Part shown: in pieces, positions 1 through 8,539 of the stretch
Numbering within the stretch: position 1 is the stretch's first letter
Layout: each line of letters begins with the position of its first letter
NCBI RefSeq assembly: GCF_918698155.1
Contig: NZ_CAKKLX010000004.1
Coordinates: 124,001 to 188,000 of the forward strand
Source: Roseomonas sp. CECT 9278
GTDB lineage: Bacteria; Pseudomonadota; Alphaproteobacteria; Acetobacterales; Acetobacteraceae
Length of the DNA stretch: 64,000 bases
Direction: 5' to 3'
Position numbers and translations under genes: made by a program
Notes under the pieces: generated by a model
The model's input: the letters and a program-made list of their open reading frames with translations, nothing else
The model's database searches: none
What the model was told of the DNA's origin: nothing

Positions 1-722
1 CAGCGCGCCAGCAACAGTCCGGGGCGCAGCATCGTCGCCGCGACATCCGCCTCGCGCAACGCGGCGCGAAGTGGCTCGACTGGCCCCGGTACCGCAAGCA
101 GCAGGCATGCCATGGCCTCCGCGCCCGCAAAGCCGAAGCGGTCATCGAGCCGCGTCGAAAGATCGCCCCCGAGCGCCAGCCCATCCGCCCAGACCAGGCT
201 GCCGCCACGACGCAGACGCCAGGACTCCTGCACCGCGCCGTCGCGCATGACCTCGCCCCGCGCACGGCGGCCGAACACCATCATCTCCGCGAACAACAAC
301 CGAGCATCCGGCGCCAATGCCACGGCGATGCGCCGGTGCAGCCGTGCGCCGTCGAACAGGATGGTCTCCTGCGGCAACCACTCCAGCGTCGCGCCGGAGC
401 CGACATCGATGGTCGCATCGATGCGCGTGGCAGCACCCAGGCTGCGATAGATCTTCTCCGCCGATGGCGTGGAGAGCGTTGCCGCGGCCCCTGCCCCCAG
501 CCGCAGGTCAAGCGCGAGCGCATCGCCGCCCGCCAGGCCACCCGCGGTGTTCACCAGCACGGCGAGTGGCGGCTCGTCGCCTTCGGACGTGGGGAACAGG
601 ATGCGGGCGGGTGCGGCCTGGAACAAATGCGCGATCCGCGTCGCGGCACCGCTGCGTGACAGATGCAACTCGGCGCCGCCGCGCGCGCGCTGATGGGAAG
701 GGCCGGCCTGGCTGGGACTCAT
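1..722 (-). CDS. ureD: Urease accessory protein UreD, C-terminus cut by window edge
   Basis: UreD (UreH) is a cytoplasmic chaperone that binds the urease apoenzyme and, with UreF and UreG, helps deliver nickel. About 240 codons are visible from ATG at 722 leftward; the family is usually about 270-290 residues, so the last few dozen residues lie outside the window. Visible hallmarks are the N-terminal AELHLSRSG stretch, the NTAGGLAGGD segment, the STPSAEKIYRS motif, EWLPQETILFDGARL, and AEMMVFGRRARGE followed by a WRLRR strand. These match the UreD beta-sandwich pattern. An AAGG lies about 9 bases upstream of the start. The gene is divergent from the urea transporter at 1035, so urease structural genes probably continue left of the window. 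Confident call. Confidence 0.92.
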   Translation of the reverse strand, partial: MSPSQAGPSHQRARGGAELHLSRSGAATRIAHLFQAAPARILFPTSEGDEPPLAVLVNTAGGLAGGDALALDLRLGAGAAATLSTPSAEKIYRSLGAATRIDATIDVGSGATLEWLPQETILFDGARLHRRIAVALAPDARLLFAEMMVFGRRARGEVMRDGAVQESWRLRRGGSLVWADGLALGGDLSTRLDDRFGFAGAEAMACLLLAVPGPVEPLRAALREADVAATMLRPGLLLAR

Positions 723-1034
723 CGCCACATACCTTGCATGGCGCGATCGTGATGGAAATCTGCGCGTGCCTTCGTCGCCGAGCCCAAGTTGCGGGCAATG
801 GCTGCCCAGCCGTTGGGCGAACGCGTCGATGACATGACAAATTCTTCAGGCCGGGCAGCCTGCCCATCGCCGCGGGCAATGGCGGACGCCGGCAGGCGCG
901 CGGGCGGGCGCCGATTGCGTGGCCGCACCGCACGCCCCCAGCCGCGCGGCCCGACCGCATCGTGGCACGCTTCTCGCTGTGCCGGCTCAGGATCGACGGC
1001 AGCAGTGACCGCCGTTCCGGACAGGAGGATCTGC
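723..1034. other. Divergent intergenic region between ureD and urtA
   Basis: This is the longest gene-free stretch in the window (312 bases). Reading frames cross it but have biased, non-protein-like composition. It holds the ureD ribosome-binding region at its left end, a sigma-54 type promoter near 963-978, and the urtA ribosome-binding site at 1023-1028. A weak dyad, TGCGTGGCCGCA near 917-928, could be part of a regulator site, but it does not match an NtrC site well. Nothing else is recognisable. Confidence 0.6.
963..978 (+). promoter_or_regulatory. Candidate sigma-54 (-24/-12) promoter for urtABCDE
   Basis: The sequence TGGCACGCTTCTCGCT fits the RpoN consensus TGGCACG-N4-TTGCW with only small deviations. 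The invariant GG (964-965) and GC (976-977) are separated by exactly 10 bases, as RpoN requires. Transcription would start near 989, about 46 bases before the urtA ATG. Urea transport is nitrogen-regulated in many bacteria, so NtrC/RpoN control would make sense. I did not find a convincing upstream NtrC site. Confidence 0.5.
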
Positions 1035-2285
1035 ATGAGTGACACCCCCATCTCCCGGATTGGCCGCCGCGCCGCCCTGCTCGGCGCTGGCGCCGCGCTT
1101 GCCGCCCCCGCTCTGCGACCGGCCTTCGGCCAGGGCGCGCCGATCAAGGTGGGCGTGCTGCATTCGCTGTCCGGCACCATGGCGATCAGCGAGACCGCGC
1201 TGCGCGACACCGTGCTGATGATGGTGGACTGGATCAACGGCCGCGGCGGGCTGCTCGGCCGGCGTGTCGAGGCGGTCGTGGTCGACCCCGCCTCCAACTG
1301 GCCGCTGTTTGCCGAGAAGGCGCGCGAGCTGCTGCAGGTGCACCGCGTCGACGTGACCTTCGGCTGCTGGACCAGCGTGTCGCGCAAATCCGTGCTGCCG
1401 GTCTTCGAGGAACTGAACGGCCTGCTGTTCTACCCCGTGCAGTACGAGGGCGAGGAACAGTCGCGCAACGTGTTCTACACGGGTGCGGCGCCGAACCAGC
1501 AGGCCATCCCGGCCGTCGAATACCTGATGTCCGCCGATGGCGGCGAGGCCAAGCGCATCGCGCTGCTGGGCACCGACTACGTCTATCCGCGCACCACCAA
1601 CCGCATCCTGCGCGCCTTCCTGAATTCGAAGGGCATCGCAGACGCCGACATCATGGAGGAATACACCCCCTTCGGTCACAGCGACTGGCAGGGCATCGTC
1701 GCGCGCGTGAAGCGCTTCGCCGGCGAGGGCAAGAAGACCGCCATCGTCAGCACCATCAACGGCGACGCCAACGTCCCGTTCTACCGCGAGCTCGGCAACC
1801 AGGGCATCAAGGCCGAGGACATCCCGTCCGTGGCGTTCAGCGTCGGTGAGGAAGAACTCGCCGGCATCGACGCCCGCCCGCTGGTCGGCCACCTGGCCGC
1901 CTGGAACTACTTCATGTCGGTGCAGTCGCCGGCGAACACCGAATTCCTGAACATGTGGCGCGCCTTCATCCGCAACCCGCGCCGCGTCACCAACGACCCG
2001 ATGGAGGCCACCTATACCGGCTTCAAGATGTGGACGCAGGCCGTCACGCAGGCGCGCAGCACGGCGGTCGATGCGGTGCGCGAGGCGATGTACGGCCAGA
2101 AGGTGGACGCCCCCGCCGGCTATACCGAGGAAATGCACCGCAACCATCATCTGTCCAAGCCGGTGATGATCGGCGAGATCCAGGCCGACGGGCAGTTCAA
2201 CATCGTCTGGAAGACGCCGACGGCGATCGTGGCCGAGAACTGGTCGCCCTTCATCCCCGAGAACGCGTCGCGGCGGCGTGGCTGA
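1035..2285 (+). CDS. urtA: Urea ABC transporter substrate-binding protein UrtA
   Basis: Periplasmic receptor that captures urea for the UrtBCDE importer; 416 residues, normal for the family. The N-terminus has a secretion signal with paired arginines (SRIGRRAALLGAG) followed by an alanine-rich core and an AFGQG cleavage region, possibly a Tat signal. The mature part starts with IKVGVLHSLSGTMAISE, the typical start of FmdD/UrtA type I periplasmic folds. It also carries the family segments TFGCWTSVSRKSVLPVFEE and FYPVQYEGEEQS. I chose ATG 1035 because AGGAGG sits at 1023-1028; the open frame extends upstream but reads as junk. First gene of a five-gene operon, next to ureD. Confidence 0.95.
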   Translation: MSDTPISRIGRRAALLGAGAALAAPALRPAFGQGAPIKVGVLHSLSGTMAISETALRDTVLMMVDWINGRGGLLGRRVEAVVVDPASNWPLFAEKARELLQVHRVDVTFGCWTSVSRKSVLPVFEELNGLLFYPVQYEGEEQSRNVFYTGAAPNQQAIPAVEYLMSADGGEAKRIALLGTDYVYPRTTNRILRAFLNSKGIADADIMEEYTPFGHSDWQGIVARVKRFAGEGKKTAIVSTINGDANVPFYRELGNQGIKAEDIPSVAFSVGEEELAGIDARPLVGHLAAWNYFMSVQSPANTEFLNMWRAFIRNPRRVTNDPMEATYTGFKMWTQAVTQARSTAVDAVREAMYGQKVDAPAGYTEEMHRNHHLSKPVMIGEIQADGQFNIVWKTPTAIVAENWSPFIPENASRRRG

Positions 2286-2325
2286 TCCGGTGCGGCGCCG
2301 GGCACTCGGCGCCGCAAGCCTCGAC

Positions 2326-3894
2326 ATGATGCGACTCGTCTTCGCCCTGTTCCTGCTGCTCGCCGCGGGTCTTCCCGCGCGGGCGCAGGACGCCTTCACT
2401 GCCGCGCTGCCTGGCATCGGCACAAGCTTCAACGCCACCGCGGCGGCCGTCGATGCGCTGGGTGTCGCGGGCGACCCGCGGGCCCTGCCGCTGCTCCAGG
2501 CGCTGTCCGAGAATCGCCTCTTGCGCCGCGCCGACGGCACGCTGCTGGTGCAGACGCCAGACGGCGCGCGCGACATCCCCGGCGGCGCGGCGGCCGATCC
2601 CGCCGGCGCCGAGACGGTGCGGCTGAACAACCGCGTGCGCGTCGCGCTGCGTGTGGCGCTCGGTCGCCTGCAGATCATCGCCGACGACCCCGAGGTGCGC
2701 CTGGCCGCCGTGCAGGGCGTGCTGCGGTCGCGCAGCGCGGCCGACCTGCCGATCCTGGAAACCGCCCTGGCGCGCGAGAGCGTGCCGCGCATCCGCGCGC
2801 AGATCGAACTGGCGCTGGCCGCATCCCGCCTCGCCGCCGACAACGCCGACGTGAAGCGTGCCGCCATCGCCGCCCTGGCCGCCAATGGCAGCGATACCGC
2901 GCGCAGCATCCTGCTGGAATCGCGCGGCGCCAATCCCGCCCTGTCGGACGAGATCACCGCCGCCGTCGCCGCCATCGACCGCCTGCTGGCCCTGCGCCGC
3001 GCCGGCGAGACGCTGTTCCAGGGCCTGTCGCTCGGCTCCGTGCTGCTGCTGGCCGCGCTCGGCCTGGCGGTGACCTTCGGCGTCATGGGCGTGATCAACA
3101 TGGCGCATGGCGAATTCGTCATGCTCGGCGCCTACACGACCTTCCTGGTGCAGCAGGCGTGTCGCGACATCCCGTGGCTGCTGCCGTGGTCCCTGCCGCT
3201 GTCCGTGCCGGCTGCCTTCCTGGTGGCCGCGGCGGTCGGCGCCATCATGGAGCGCGGGCTGATCCGGCATCTGTACGGCCGGCCGCTGGAGACCCTGCTG
3301 ATGACCTTCGGCGTCGGCATGATGATCCAGCAGGCGGTGCGGATCGTCTTCGGCGCGCAGAACCGCGAGGTGCTCAGCCCGCCCTGGATGCAGGGCACGC
3401 TGGAACTGCCGCTCGGCATCATGGTCACGCAGAACCGGCTGTGGATCATCGTGTTTGGCATCGCGGTGCTGCTGCTGGTGATGGCCGCCATCCGCTACAC
3501 GCGCTTCGGGCTCGAGATGCGCGCGGTGGTGCAGAACCGGCGCATCGCGGCCACCATGGGCATCCGCACCGGGCGCGTCGATGCGCTGACCTTCGCGTTC
3601 GGGTCCGGCATCGCCGGCATGGCGGGGGTGGCGCTGTCGCAGATCGACAATGTCTCGCCCAACCTCGGCACCGGCTACATCGTGGACAGCTTCATGGTGG
3701 TGGTGTTTGGCGGCGTGGGGTCGCTGGCGGGCACGCTGGTCGGCGCCTTCAGCCTGGGCATCGTCAACAAGGTGCTGGAACCCTATGCGGGCGCGGTGCT
3801 GGCGAAGGTCGCGGTGCTGGTCGGCATCATGCTGTTCATCCAGCGGCGTCCGAAGGGGCTCTTCGCCCTCAAGGGCCGGGCGGCGGACCAGTGA
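2326..3894 (+). CDS. urtB: Urea ABC transporter permease UrtB
   Basis: Inner-membrane permease of the branched-chain amino acid (LivH) type, one half of the urea channel. At 522 residues it has the long N-terminal extension characteristic of UrtB. A signal-like segment (MMRLVFALFLLLAAGLPARAQ) is followed by a HEAT-like periplasmic region with repeated LP-LQALSENR and AAVQGVLRSR segments, then hydrophobic helices beginning near ETLFQGLSLGSVLLLAALG. The LivH signature GVMGVINMAHGEFVMLGAY is present, and GGVGSLAGTLVGA lies near the end. ATG 2326 (or 2329) fits the signal sequence better than an upstream GTG at 2278 that overlaps urtA. It ends GTGA at 3891-3894, next to the urtC start. Confidence 0.95.
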   Translation: MMRLVFALFLLLAAGLPARAQDAFTAALPGIGTSFNATAAAVDALGVAGDPRALPLLQALSENRLLRRADGTLLVQTPDGARDIPGGAAADPAGAETVRLNNRVRVALRVALGRLQIIADDPEVRLAAVQGVLRSRSAADLPILETALARESVPRIRAQIELALAASRLAADNADVKRAAIAALAANGSDTARSILLESRGANPALSDEITAAVAAIDRLLALRRAGETLFQGLSLGSVLLLAALGLAVTFGVMGVINMAHGEFVMLGAYTTFLVQQACRDIPWLLPWSLPLSVPAAFLVAAAVGAIMERGLIRHLYGRPLETLLMTFGVGMMIQQAVRIVFGAQNREVLSPPWMQGTLELPLGIMVTQNRLWIIVFGIAVLLLVMAAIRYTRFGLEMRAVVQNRRIAATMGIRTGRVDALTFAFGSGIAGMAGVALSQIDNVSPNLGTGYIVDSFMVVVFGGVGSLAGTLVGAFSLGIVNKVLEPYAGAVLAKVAVLVGIMLFIQRRPKGLFALKGRAADQ

Positions 3895-3899
3895 GCGCC

Positions 3900-4979
3900 A
3901 TGGCCGAGGCCGCACCGCCGGTGCGGCGCCCCTTCGCCCTGGCCGCGCTGGTCGGCGCGTTGCTGCTGCTGGCGCTGCTGCCGGTGCTGAACGGGCTGCC
4001 CGAGGCGCACGCGCTGCACGTGTCGGACTTCATCGTCTCGATCGTCGGCAAGTGGATCTGCTACGCGATCCTCGCGCTCGCGATCGACATCGCCTGGGGA
4101 TACGCGGGCATCCTGAGCCTCGGCCATGGCGCCTTCTTCGCGCTGGGCGGCTATGCGATGGGCATGCACCTGATGCGCCGCATCGGGGATCGCGGCGTCT
4201 ATGGCCACCCGGTGCTGCCGGACTTCATGGTGTTCCTCGGCTACCCTGAACTGCCCTGGTACTGGCTCGGCTTCGACAATTTCGGCTTCGCCATGGCGAT
4301 GGCGCTGCTGGTGCCGGGCGCGCTGGGCGGCGTGGTCGGCTGGCTGGCCTTCCGCAGCCGGATCACCGGCGTGTATTTTTCCATCATCACGCAGGCCATG
4401 ACCTATGCGCTGATGCTCGCCTTCTTCCGAAACGACATGGGCTTCGGCGGCAATAACGGCTTCACCGACTTCAAGGACCTGCTCGGCGTGCCGCTGAACA
4501 CGGCCACCGCGCGCGCGGGGCTGTTCTATGCGGCGCTGGTGTCGCTCGCATTGTGCCTGCTCATCTGCGCGTATGTCGTGAAGTCGAAGCTCGGCCGCGT
4601 GCTGGTGGCGGTGCGCGATGCCGAGAGCCGGGTACGCTTCCTTGGCTACAACGTGACGTCGTACAAGCTGTTCGTCTTCGTGCTGTCGGCGATGATCTCC
4701 GGCCTGGCGGGCGCGCTGTACGTGCCGCTGGTCGGCATCATCAACCCTGGCGAATTCAGCCCCGGCAATTCCATCGAGGCCGTCATCTGGGTCGCGGTGG
4801 GCGGGCGCGGCACGCTGGGCGGCGCGCTGCTCGGCGCCTTCTCGGTCAATGGCGTGAAGACCTGGCTGACCTCCTTCGCGCCGGACATCTGGCCCTTCGT
4901 GCTCGGCGGGCTGTTCGTGGCGGTCACGCTGTTCCTGCCGAAAGGCCTGGTCGGGCTGCTGAGGAAGCGCGGGTCATGA
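3900..4979 (+). CDS. urtC: Urea ABC transporter permease UrtC
   Basis: Second inner-membrane permease subunit (LivM type) for urea uptake, about 359 residues with roughly ten hydrophobic helices. The family segment DIAWGYAGILSLGHGAFFALGGYAMG is split around residues 65-90, and the C-terminal half has VAVRDAESRVRFLGYNV, the conserved cytoplasmic loop that contacts the ATPases, followed by VGGRGTLGGALLGA. Two starts are possible: ATG 3900 (used here) or GTG 3891, which overlaps the urtB stop as GTGA. The 3' end overlaps urtD by four bases (ATGA), which suggests translational coupling. Confidence 0.95.
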   Translation: MAEAAPPVRRPFALAALVGALLLLALLPVLNGLPEAHALHVSDFIVSIVGKWICYAILALAIDIAWGYAGILSLGHGAFFALGGYAMGMHLMRRIGDRGVYGHPVLPDFMVFLGYPELPWYWLGFDNFGFAMAMALLVPGALGGVVGWLAFRSRITGVYFSIITQAMTYALMLAFFRNDMGFGGNNGFTDFKDLLGVPLNTATARAGLFYAALVSLALCLLICAYVVKSKLGRVLVAVRDAESRVRFLGYNVTSYKLFVFVLSAMISGLAGALYVPLVGIINPGEFSPGNSIEAVIWVAVGGRGTLGGALLGAFSVNGVKTWLTSFAPDIWPFVLGGLFVAVTLFLPKGLVGLLRKRGS

Positions 4980-5713
4980 GCGGCAACAGCCTCTACCTCG
5001 ATGGCGTATCCGTTGTGTTCGACGGTTTCCGCGCGCTCAACAACCTCTCGCTGATCGTCGAGCCGGGGGAGATGCGCGCCGTCATCGGACCCAACGGCGC
5101 GGGAAAGACCACCATGATGGACGTGATCACCGGCAAGACCCGCCCCACCGCCGGCACCGTGCGCTTCGGCGATCACGACCTGACGCGCATGGACGAGGCC
5201 TCCATCGCCAACCTCGGGATCGGGCGGAAGTTCCAGAAGCCGACGGTGTTCGATGCGCTGACGGTGTTCGAGAACCTCGAACTCGCGCTGAAGGCGCCGC
5301 GTGGAACGCTCGCCGCGCTGCATTGGCGCCTGGGCACCGAGGCGCGCGAGAAGATCGGGGAGACGCTGTCGGAGATTGGCCTCACCGCCCGCGCGCAGGA
5401 CCTGGCCGGCATCCTCTCCCACGGCCAGCGGCAGTGGCTCGAGATCGGCATGCTGCTCATGCAGGACCCGCAACTGCTGCTGGTCGACGAACCCGTCGCC
5501 GGCATGACCGACCAGGAGACCGAGCACACCGCCGCCCTGCTGCGCCGCATCGCCGGGACGCGGTCGGTCGTGGTGGTGGAGCACGACCTGGAATTCGTCC
5601 GCGCCCTCGGGCGCAAGGTGACCGTGCTCCACGAGGGCACGGTCCTGTCGGAAGGCCCGATCGACCAGGTGCAGGCCGACCCGCGCGTCATCGAAGTCTA
5701 TCTGGGACGCTGA
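4976..5713 (+). CDS. urtD: Urea ABC transporter ATP-binding protein UrtD
   Basis: Cytoplasmic ATPase (LivG type) that powers urea import; 245 residues, a full single nucleotide-binding domain. Walker A is GPNGAGKTT near residues 39-47. The ABC signature is the divergent LSHGQRQ typical of UrtD, and Walker B is LLLVDEPVAGM. The H-loop histidine follows in VVVEHDLEFV. The RKFQKPTVFDALTVFENLELAL Q-loop region is characteristic of this subfamily. ATG 4976 overlaps the urtC stop (ATGA), and three bases separate its TGA from urtE. Confidence 0.95.
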   Translation: MSGNSLYLDGVSVVFDGFRALNNLSLIVEPGEMRAVIGPNGAGKTTMMDVITGKTRPTAGTVRFGDHDLTRMDEASIANLGIGRKFQKPTVFDALTVFENLELALKAPRGTLAALHWRLGTEAREKIGETLSEIGLTARAQDLAGILSHGQRQWLEIGMLLMQDPQLLLVDEPVAGMTDQETEHTAALLRRIAGTRSVVVVEHDLEFVRALGRKVTVLHEGTVLSEGPIDQVQADPRVIEVYLGR

Positions 5714-5716
5714 GCG

Positions 5717-6409
5717 ATGCTGGACGCGCGCGGCATCGAACTCTCCTACGGCGCGTCCCTGTGCCTGCGCGGCGTGGACCTGGTGGCGGAACCCGGCACC
5801 ATCACCTGCGTGCTCGGGCGCAATGGCGTGGGCAAGTCCACGCTGATGCGCTCGATCATGGGGCTGGAGCGCATCCGCGCCGGCTCCATCACCTGGGAAG
5901 GGCGCGACATCTCCACCTGGTCGCCGGCCGACCGCGCGCGTGCCGGCATCGGCTATGTGCCGCAGGGGCGCGAGATTTTCCCCTTCCTGACGGTGCAGGA
6001 GAATCTCGAAACCGCACTTGCCGCCGCCCCACGCGGGTCGCGCGTGTCGGAAGAAGTGTTCGACATGTTCCCGATCCTGAAGTCCTTCCTGCGCCGGCGC
6101 GGCGGCGACCTGTCGGGCGGGCAGCAGCAGCAGCTGGCGATCGCGCGCGCACTCACGGCCCGCCCGCGCCTGCTGATCCTCGATGAACCGACCGAGGGCA
6201 TCCAGCCCAACATCATCAAGGACATCGCGCGGGTCATCGAAATGCTCGCGAAGGACCGCGGCATGGCGGTGGTGCTGGTCGAACAGTACTACGAATTCGC
6301 CCGCAGCCTGGGCGATCGCCTCGCCATCATGGTGCGCGGCGAAGTCGCGCTCGCCGGGCCGGCCGGCGAGCTGGACGAGGAAGCGGTGCGCGCCCTGCTG
6401 ACCGTCTAG
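5717..6409 (+). CDS. urtE: Urea ABC transporter ATP-binding protein UrtE
   Basis: Second cytoplasmic ATPase of the urea importer (LivF type), 230 residues. Walker A is GRNGVGKST, the signature motif is LSGGQQQQLAIARAL, and Walker B is LLILDEPTEGIQPNI, the last a hallmark of UrtE/LivF. It ends in TAG within a CTAG tetranucleotide that also contains the stop of the convergent alcohol dehydrogenase gene, so the two genes overlap tail to tail by four bases. Last gene of the urt operon. Confidence 0.95.
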   Translation: MLDARGIELSYGASLCLRGVDLVAEPGTITCVLGRNGVGKSTLMRSIMGLERIRAGSITWEGRDISTWSPADRARAGIGYVPQGREIFPFLTVQENLETALAAAPRGSRVSEEVFDMFPILKSFLRRRGGDLSGGQQQQLAIARALTARPRLLILDEPTEGIQPNIIKDIARVIEMLAKDRGMAVVLVEQYYEFARSLGDRLAIMVRGEVALAGPAGELDEEAVRALLTV

Positions 6410-7539
6410 CCGTTCGGCCGCAGCATCTGCCGCAGCACCGCGCCGTCGCTCAGCAGGTCGAAGCCCTCGTTGATCTGGTCGAAGGTGATGTGGCTGGTCT
6501 TCAGCTTGTCCACCGGCAGCTTGCCGCGCCGATACAGGCCAAGCAGCCGCGGCAGGTCGCGTTCCGGCACGCAGGAGCCCATGTAGGACCCGCGGATCGA
6601 GCGTTCCTCGCTGACCAGCGATGCATGCAGGTAGGACACCTCGGCGCGGATGTTCGGCAGGCCGGCGCTGATCGTCTCGCCGCCACGCGCGGTGATGGCG
6701 ATCGCGAGTTGCATGGCCGGGATCGACCCCGCCGTTTCCACCACCGTGTCGACGCCGCCATCCGTGGCGTCGCGCACCGCGGCCGCGCAGTCGTCATTGC
6801 CGGCGAGGAAGACGTCCGTCGCCCCCCATTGCTTCGCCAGTTCGAGCTTCTTCGGATTGGTGTCGATGGCGATGATGCGCTCCGCCCCCGCCGCCACCGC
6901 GCCGAACAGCGCATTCATGCCCACACCGCCCAGGCCGACGATGGCGATCGCCTCGCCCGCCTTGATACCGGCGGTGTTCAGCACCGCGCCGGCGCCGGTC
7001 ATCACCGCGCAGCCGAAGATCGCGGCGTCGTCCAGCGGGATGTCGCTGGCAATCTTCACGCAGGACCGCCGCGCCACCACGGCGAACTGCGCATAGAGCG
7101 ACAGGCCGGAATTGTGGTTGATCGGCGTGCCGTCCAGCCGCTTCAGCCGGCGCGTGCCGGTCGGCAACTGCCCCGCCTGGCGGAACGCATTCCCGGTCGG
7201 GCAGATGTTGGGCCGACCGCGCACGCAGTAGCGGCAATTCCCGCAGGACGGCGCGAACACGGTGATGACGTGGTCGCCCGGCTTGAGGTCGGTGATGCCC
7301 GGCCCGACTTCGCGCACGATCCCGGCGCCTTCATGCCCGATGACGATCGGCAGCGGGCGCGGGCGCTGGTTCTCGATGGTCGAGAGATCGGAATGGCACA
7401 GCCCGGCGGCGGCGACCTCGATCAGCAATTCGCCCTCGCCAGGCGGGTCCAGCTCCACTTCCTCGACCACCATCGGGCGTGTTTCGGCATAGGGACGCGG
7501 AAGGCCCTGCTGATACAGAACGGCCGCCTTGATGCGCAT
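6406..7539 (-). CDS. Zinc-dependent alcohol dehydrogenase (MDR superfamily)
   Basis: NAD(P)-dependent oxidation of an alcohol or hydroxymethyl group, probably cytoplasmic; 377 residues. The catalytic zinc ligands appear as Cys48 (GLCHSD), His69-Glu70 (GHEGAG) and the cysteine in IFGCAVMTG. The structural zinc site is complete: Cys99, Cys102, Cys105 and Cys113. A Rossmann motif GLGGVG lies near residue 198, followed by an acidic residue in IIAIDTNPKK that favours NAD. It resembles the class III/aryl-alcohol type MDR enzymes, but the substrate cannot be read from sequence. Monocistronic, convergent with urtE; the 242 bases upstream hold no recognisable gene. Confidence 0.85.
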   Translation of the reverse strand: MRIKAAVLYQQGLPRPYAETRPMVVEEVELDPPGEGELLIEVAAAGLCHSDLSTIENQRPRPLPIVIGHEGAGIVREVGPGITDLKPGDHVITVFAPSCGNCRYCVRGRPNICPTGNAFRQAGQLPTGTRRLKRLDGTPINHNSGLSLYAQFAVVARRSCVKIASDIPLDDAAIFGCAVMTGAGAVLNTAGIKAGEAIAIVGLGGVGMNALFGAVAAGAERIIAIDTNPKKLELAKQWGATDVFLAGNDDCAAAVRDATDGGVDTVVETAGSIPAMQLAIAITARGGETISAGLPNIRAEVSYLHASLVSEERSIRGSYMGSCVPERDLPRLLGLYRRGKLPVDKLKTSHITFDQINEGFDLLSDGAVLRQMLRPNG

Positions 7540-7781
7540 GCGCGGGTTTCCTCGGGTCGATGGTCGCCAGGGGACCGCGCAGGCTGAAGGCCGTCAAGCC
7601 ACGACCGCGACCAGCGCATCACGCCCGCGCTCCATGTGGGCCGCGGACACGACGCCAATTCTGCCCGCGTGGCGGCGCGGGCGGCGTCGTACGCGCGGGT
7701 CGCGCGGCATCGACGCACTCCACCATGGTTGCCGTCAGCGCCTGCATGCTCGCTTGGCGAGACCTTCCAGCGCCCCGTCGA

Positions 7782-8438
7782 TCAGATGATCGGCGCGTCG
7801 TCCGGGTCGATGGCGCGCCGCACGAAGCCATCCGCCAGCGGCGCGTAGTCCTCCCACAGGCGGCGCAACGCCGGCAGCGGGGTTGGATCCTTGTCGATGC
7901 GCAGATCGACATAGGGAAAGGCTTCGCGGTCCACGACCAGCAGGCACGCGCAGGTGACATCGCCATGCTCGCCGCCCGCCGCCTCGCCGGCTTCCAGCGC
8001 GCGCAGCAGGCGTTCGGCCAGCGGCAATTGCGGCGCGGCCAGGAAGGCCGCAGCCATGGCGGGCGCCACGCCCTCATGCGCCAGGATATTGCCCAGCGCC
8101 ACCACATCCGTGCCATGCGCCACGCTGCGCGCCGGCTTCACATTGGCGCCGTCGAAATGCGCCGTCGCGCCGCTGCGGTCCATCACCGCGAGCTGCCGCC
8201 AGCGATGATGCGGCGTGGAGGCGACCAGCGCCGCCACAGCCTCGCTCGCGCTGCAGCCCGACCGCAGCAATTCGATGCCGCGCGGGCCAAGCCGGGGGTC
8301 GGTGCGGTGCTGCGTGAGCACGCCGCCGACCCCCGCCGCCAGGAAGGGCACGCGCGTGCCCACAGCGATGGAGGATGTCGTCACCGCCGCGCCGAACTGG
8401 CCGGTCCGCGCGCAGCGTCCGAGAAGCGAGAAGGTCAT
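7782..8438 (-). CDS. DUF1028 family protein
   Basis: 218-residue protein of the DUF1028 family, a relative of Ntn-type hydrolases that often lies near amide or peptide metabolism genes; its activity is not established. The N-terminus MTFSLLGRCARTGQFGAAVTTSS is the family signature (only part of it is diagnostic). LAAGVGGVLTQ, GADV-type spacing around ALGNILAHEGV, and the C-terminal DLRIDKDPTPLPALRRLW also fit. ATG 8438 is chosen because upstream codons are not conserved-looking and this start gives the canonical N-terminus. It is divergent from the peptide-type binding protein at 8540, leaving about 100 bases for two promoters. Confidence 0.85.
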   Translation of the reverse strand: MTFSLLGRCARTGQFGAAVTTSSIAVGTRVPFLAAGVGGVLTQHRTDPRLGPRGIELLRSGCSASEAVAALVASTPHHRWRQLAVMDRSGATAHFDGANVKPARSVAHGTDVVALGNILAHEGVAPAMAAAFLAAPQLPLAERLLRALEAGEAAGGEHGDVTCACLLVVDREAFPYVDLRIDKDPTPLPALRRLWEDYAPLADGFVRRAIDPDDAPII

Positions 8439-8539
8439 GCCCCATTGAAGGACGCCCGGCCCCGCCCGTCCAGGCATCCGCGGATGGACAAGCCCCGCGC
8501 CCCTGCCATGATGCCCTCCGAATGAGCAGGGGGGATGCC

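Noticed and set aside
987-3122. Very long antisense frame opposite urtA/urtB
   Set aside because: It is a GC-skewed shadow of well-supported plus-strand genes and has no recognisable family motif.
7540-7781. Hidden gene between the alcohol dehydrogenase and DUF1028 genes
   Set aside because: The frames here are short, lack a ribosome site and do not resemble a protein; I see nothing else in this 242-base gap.
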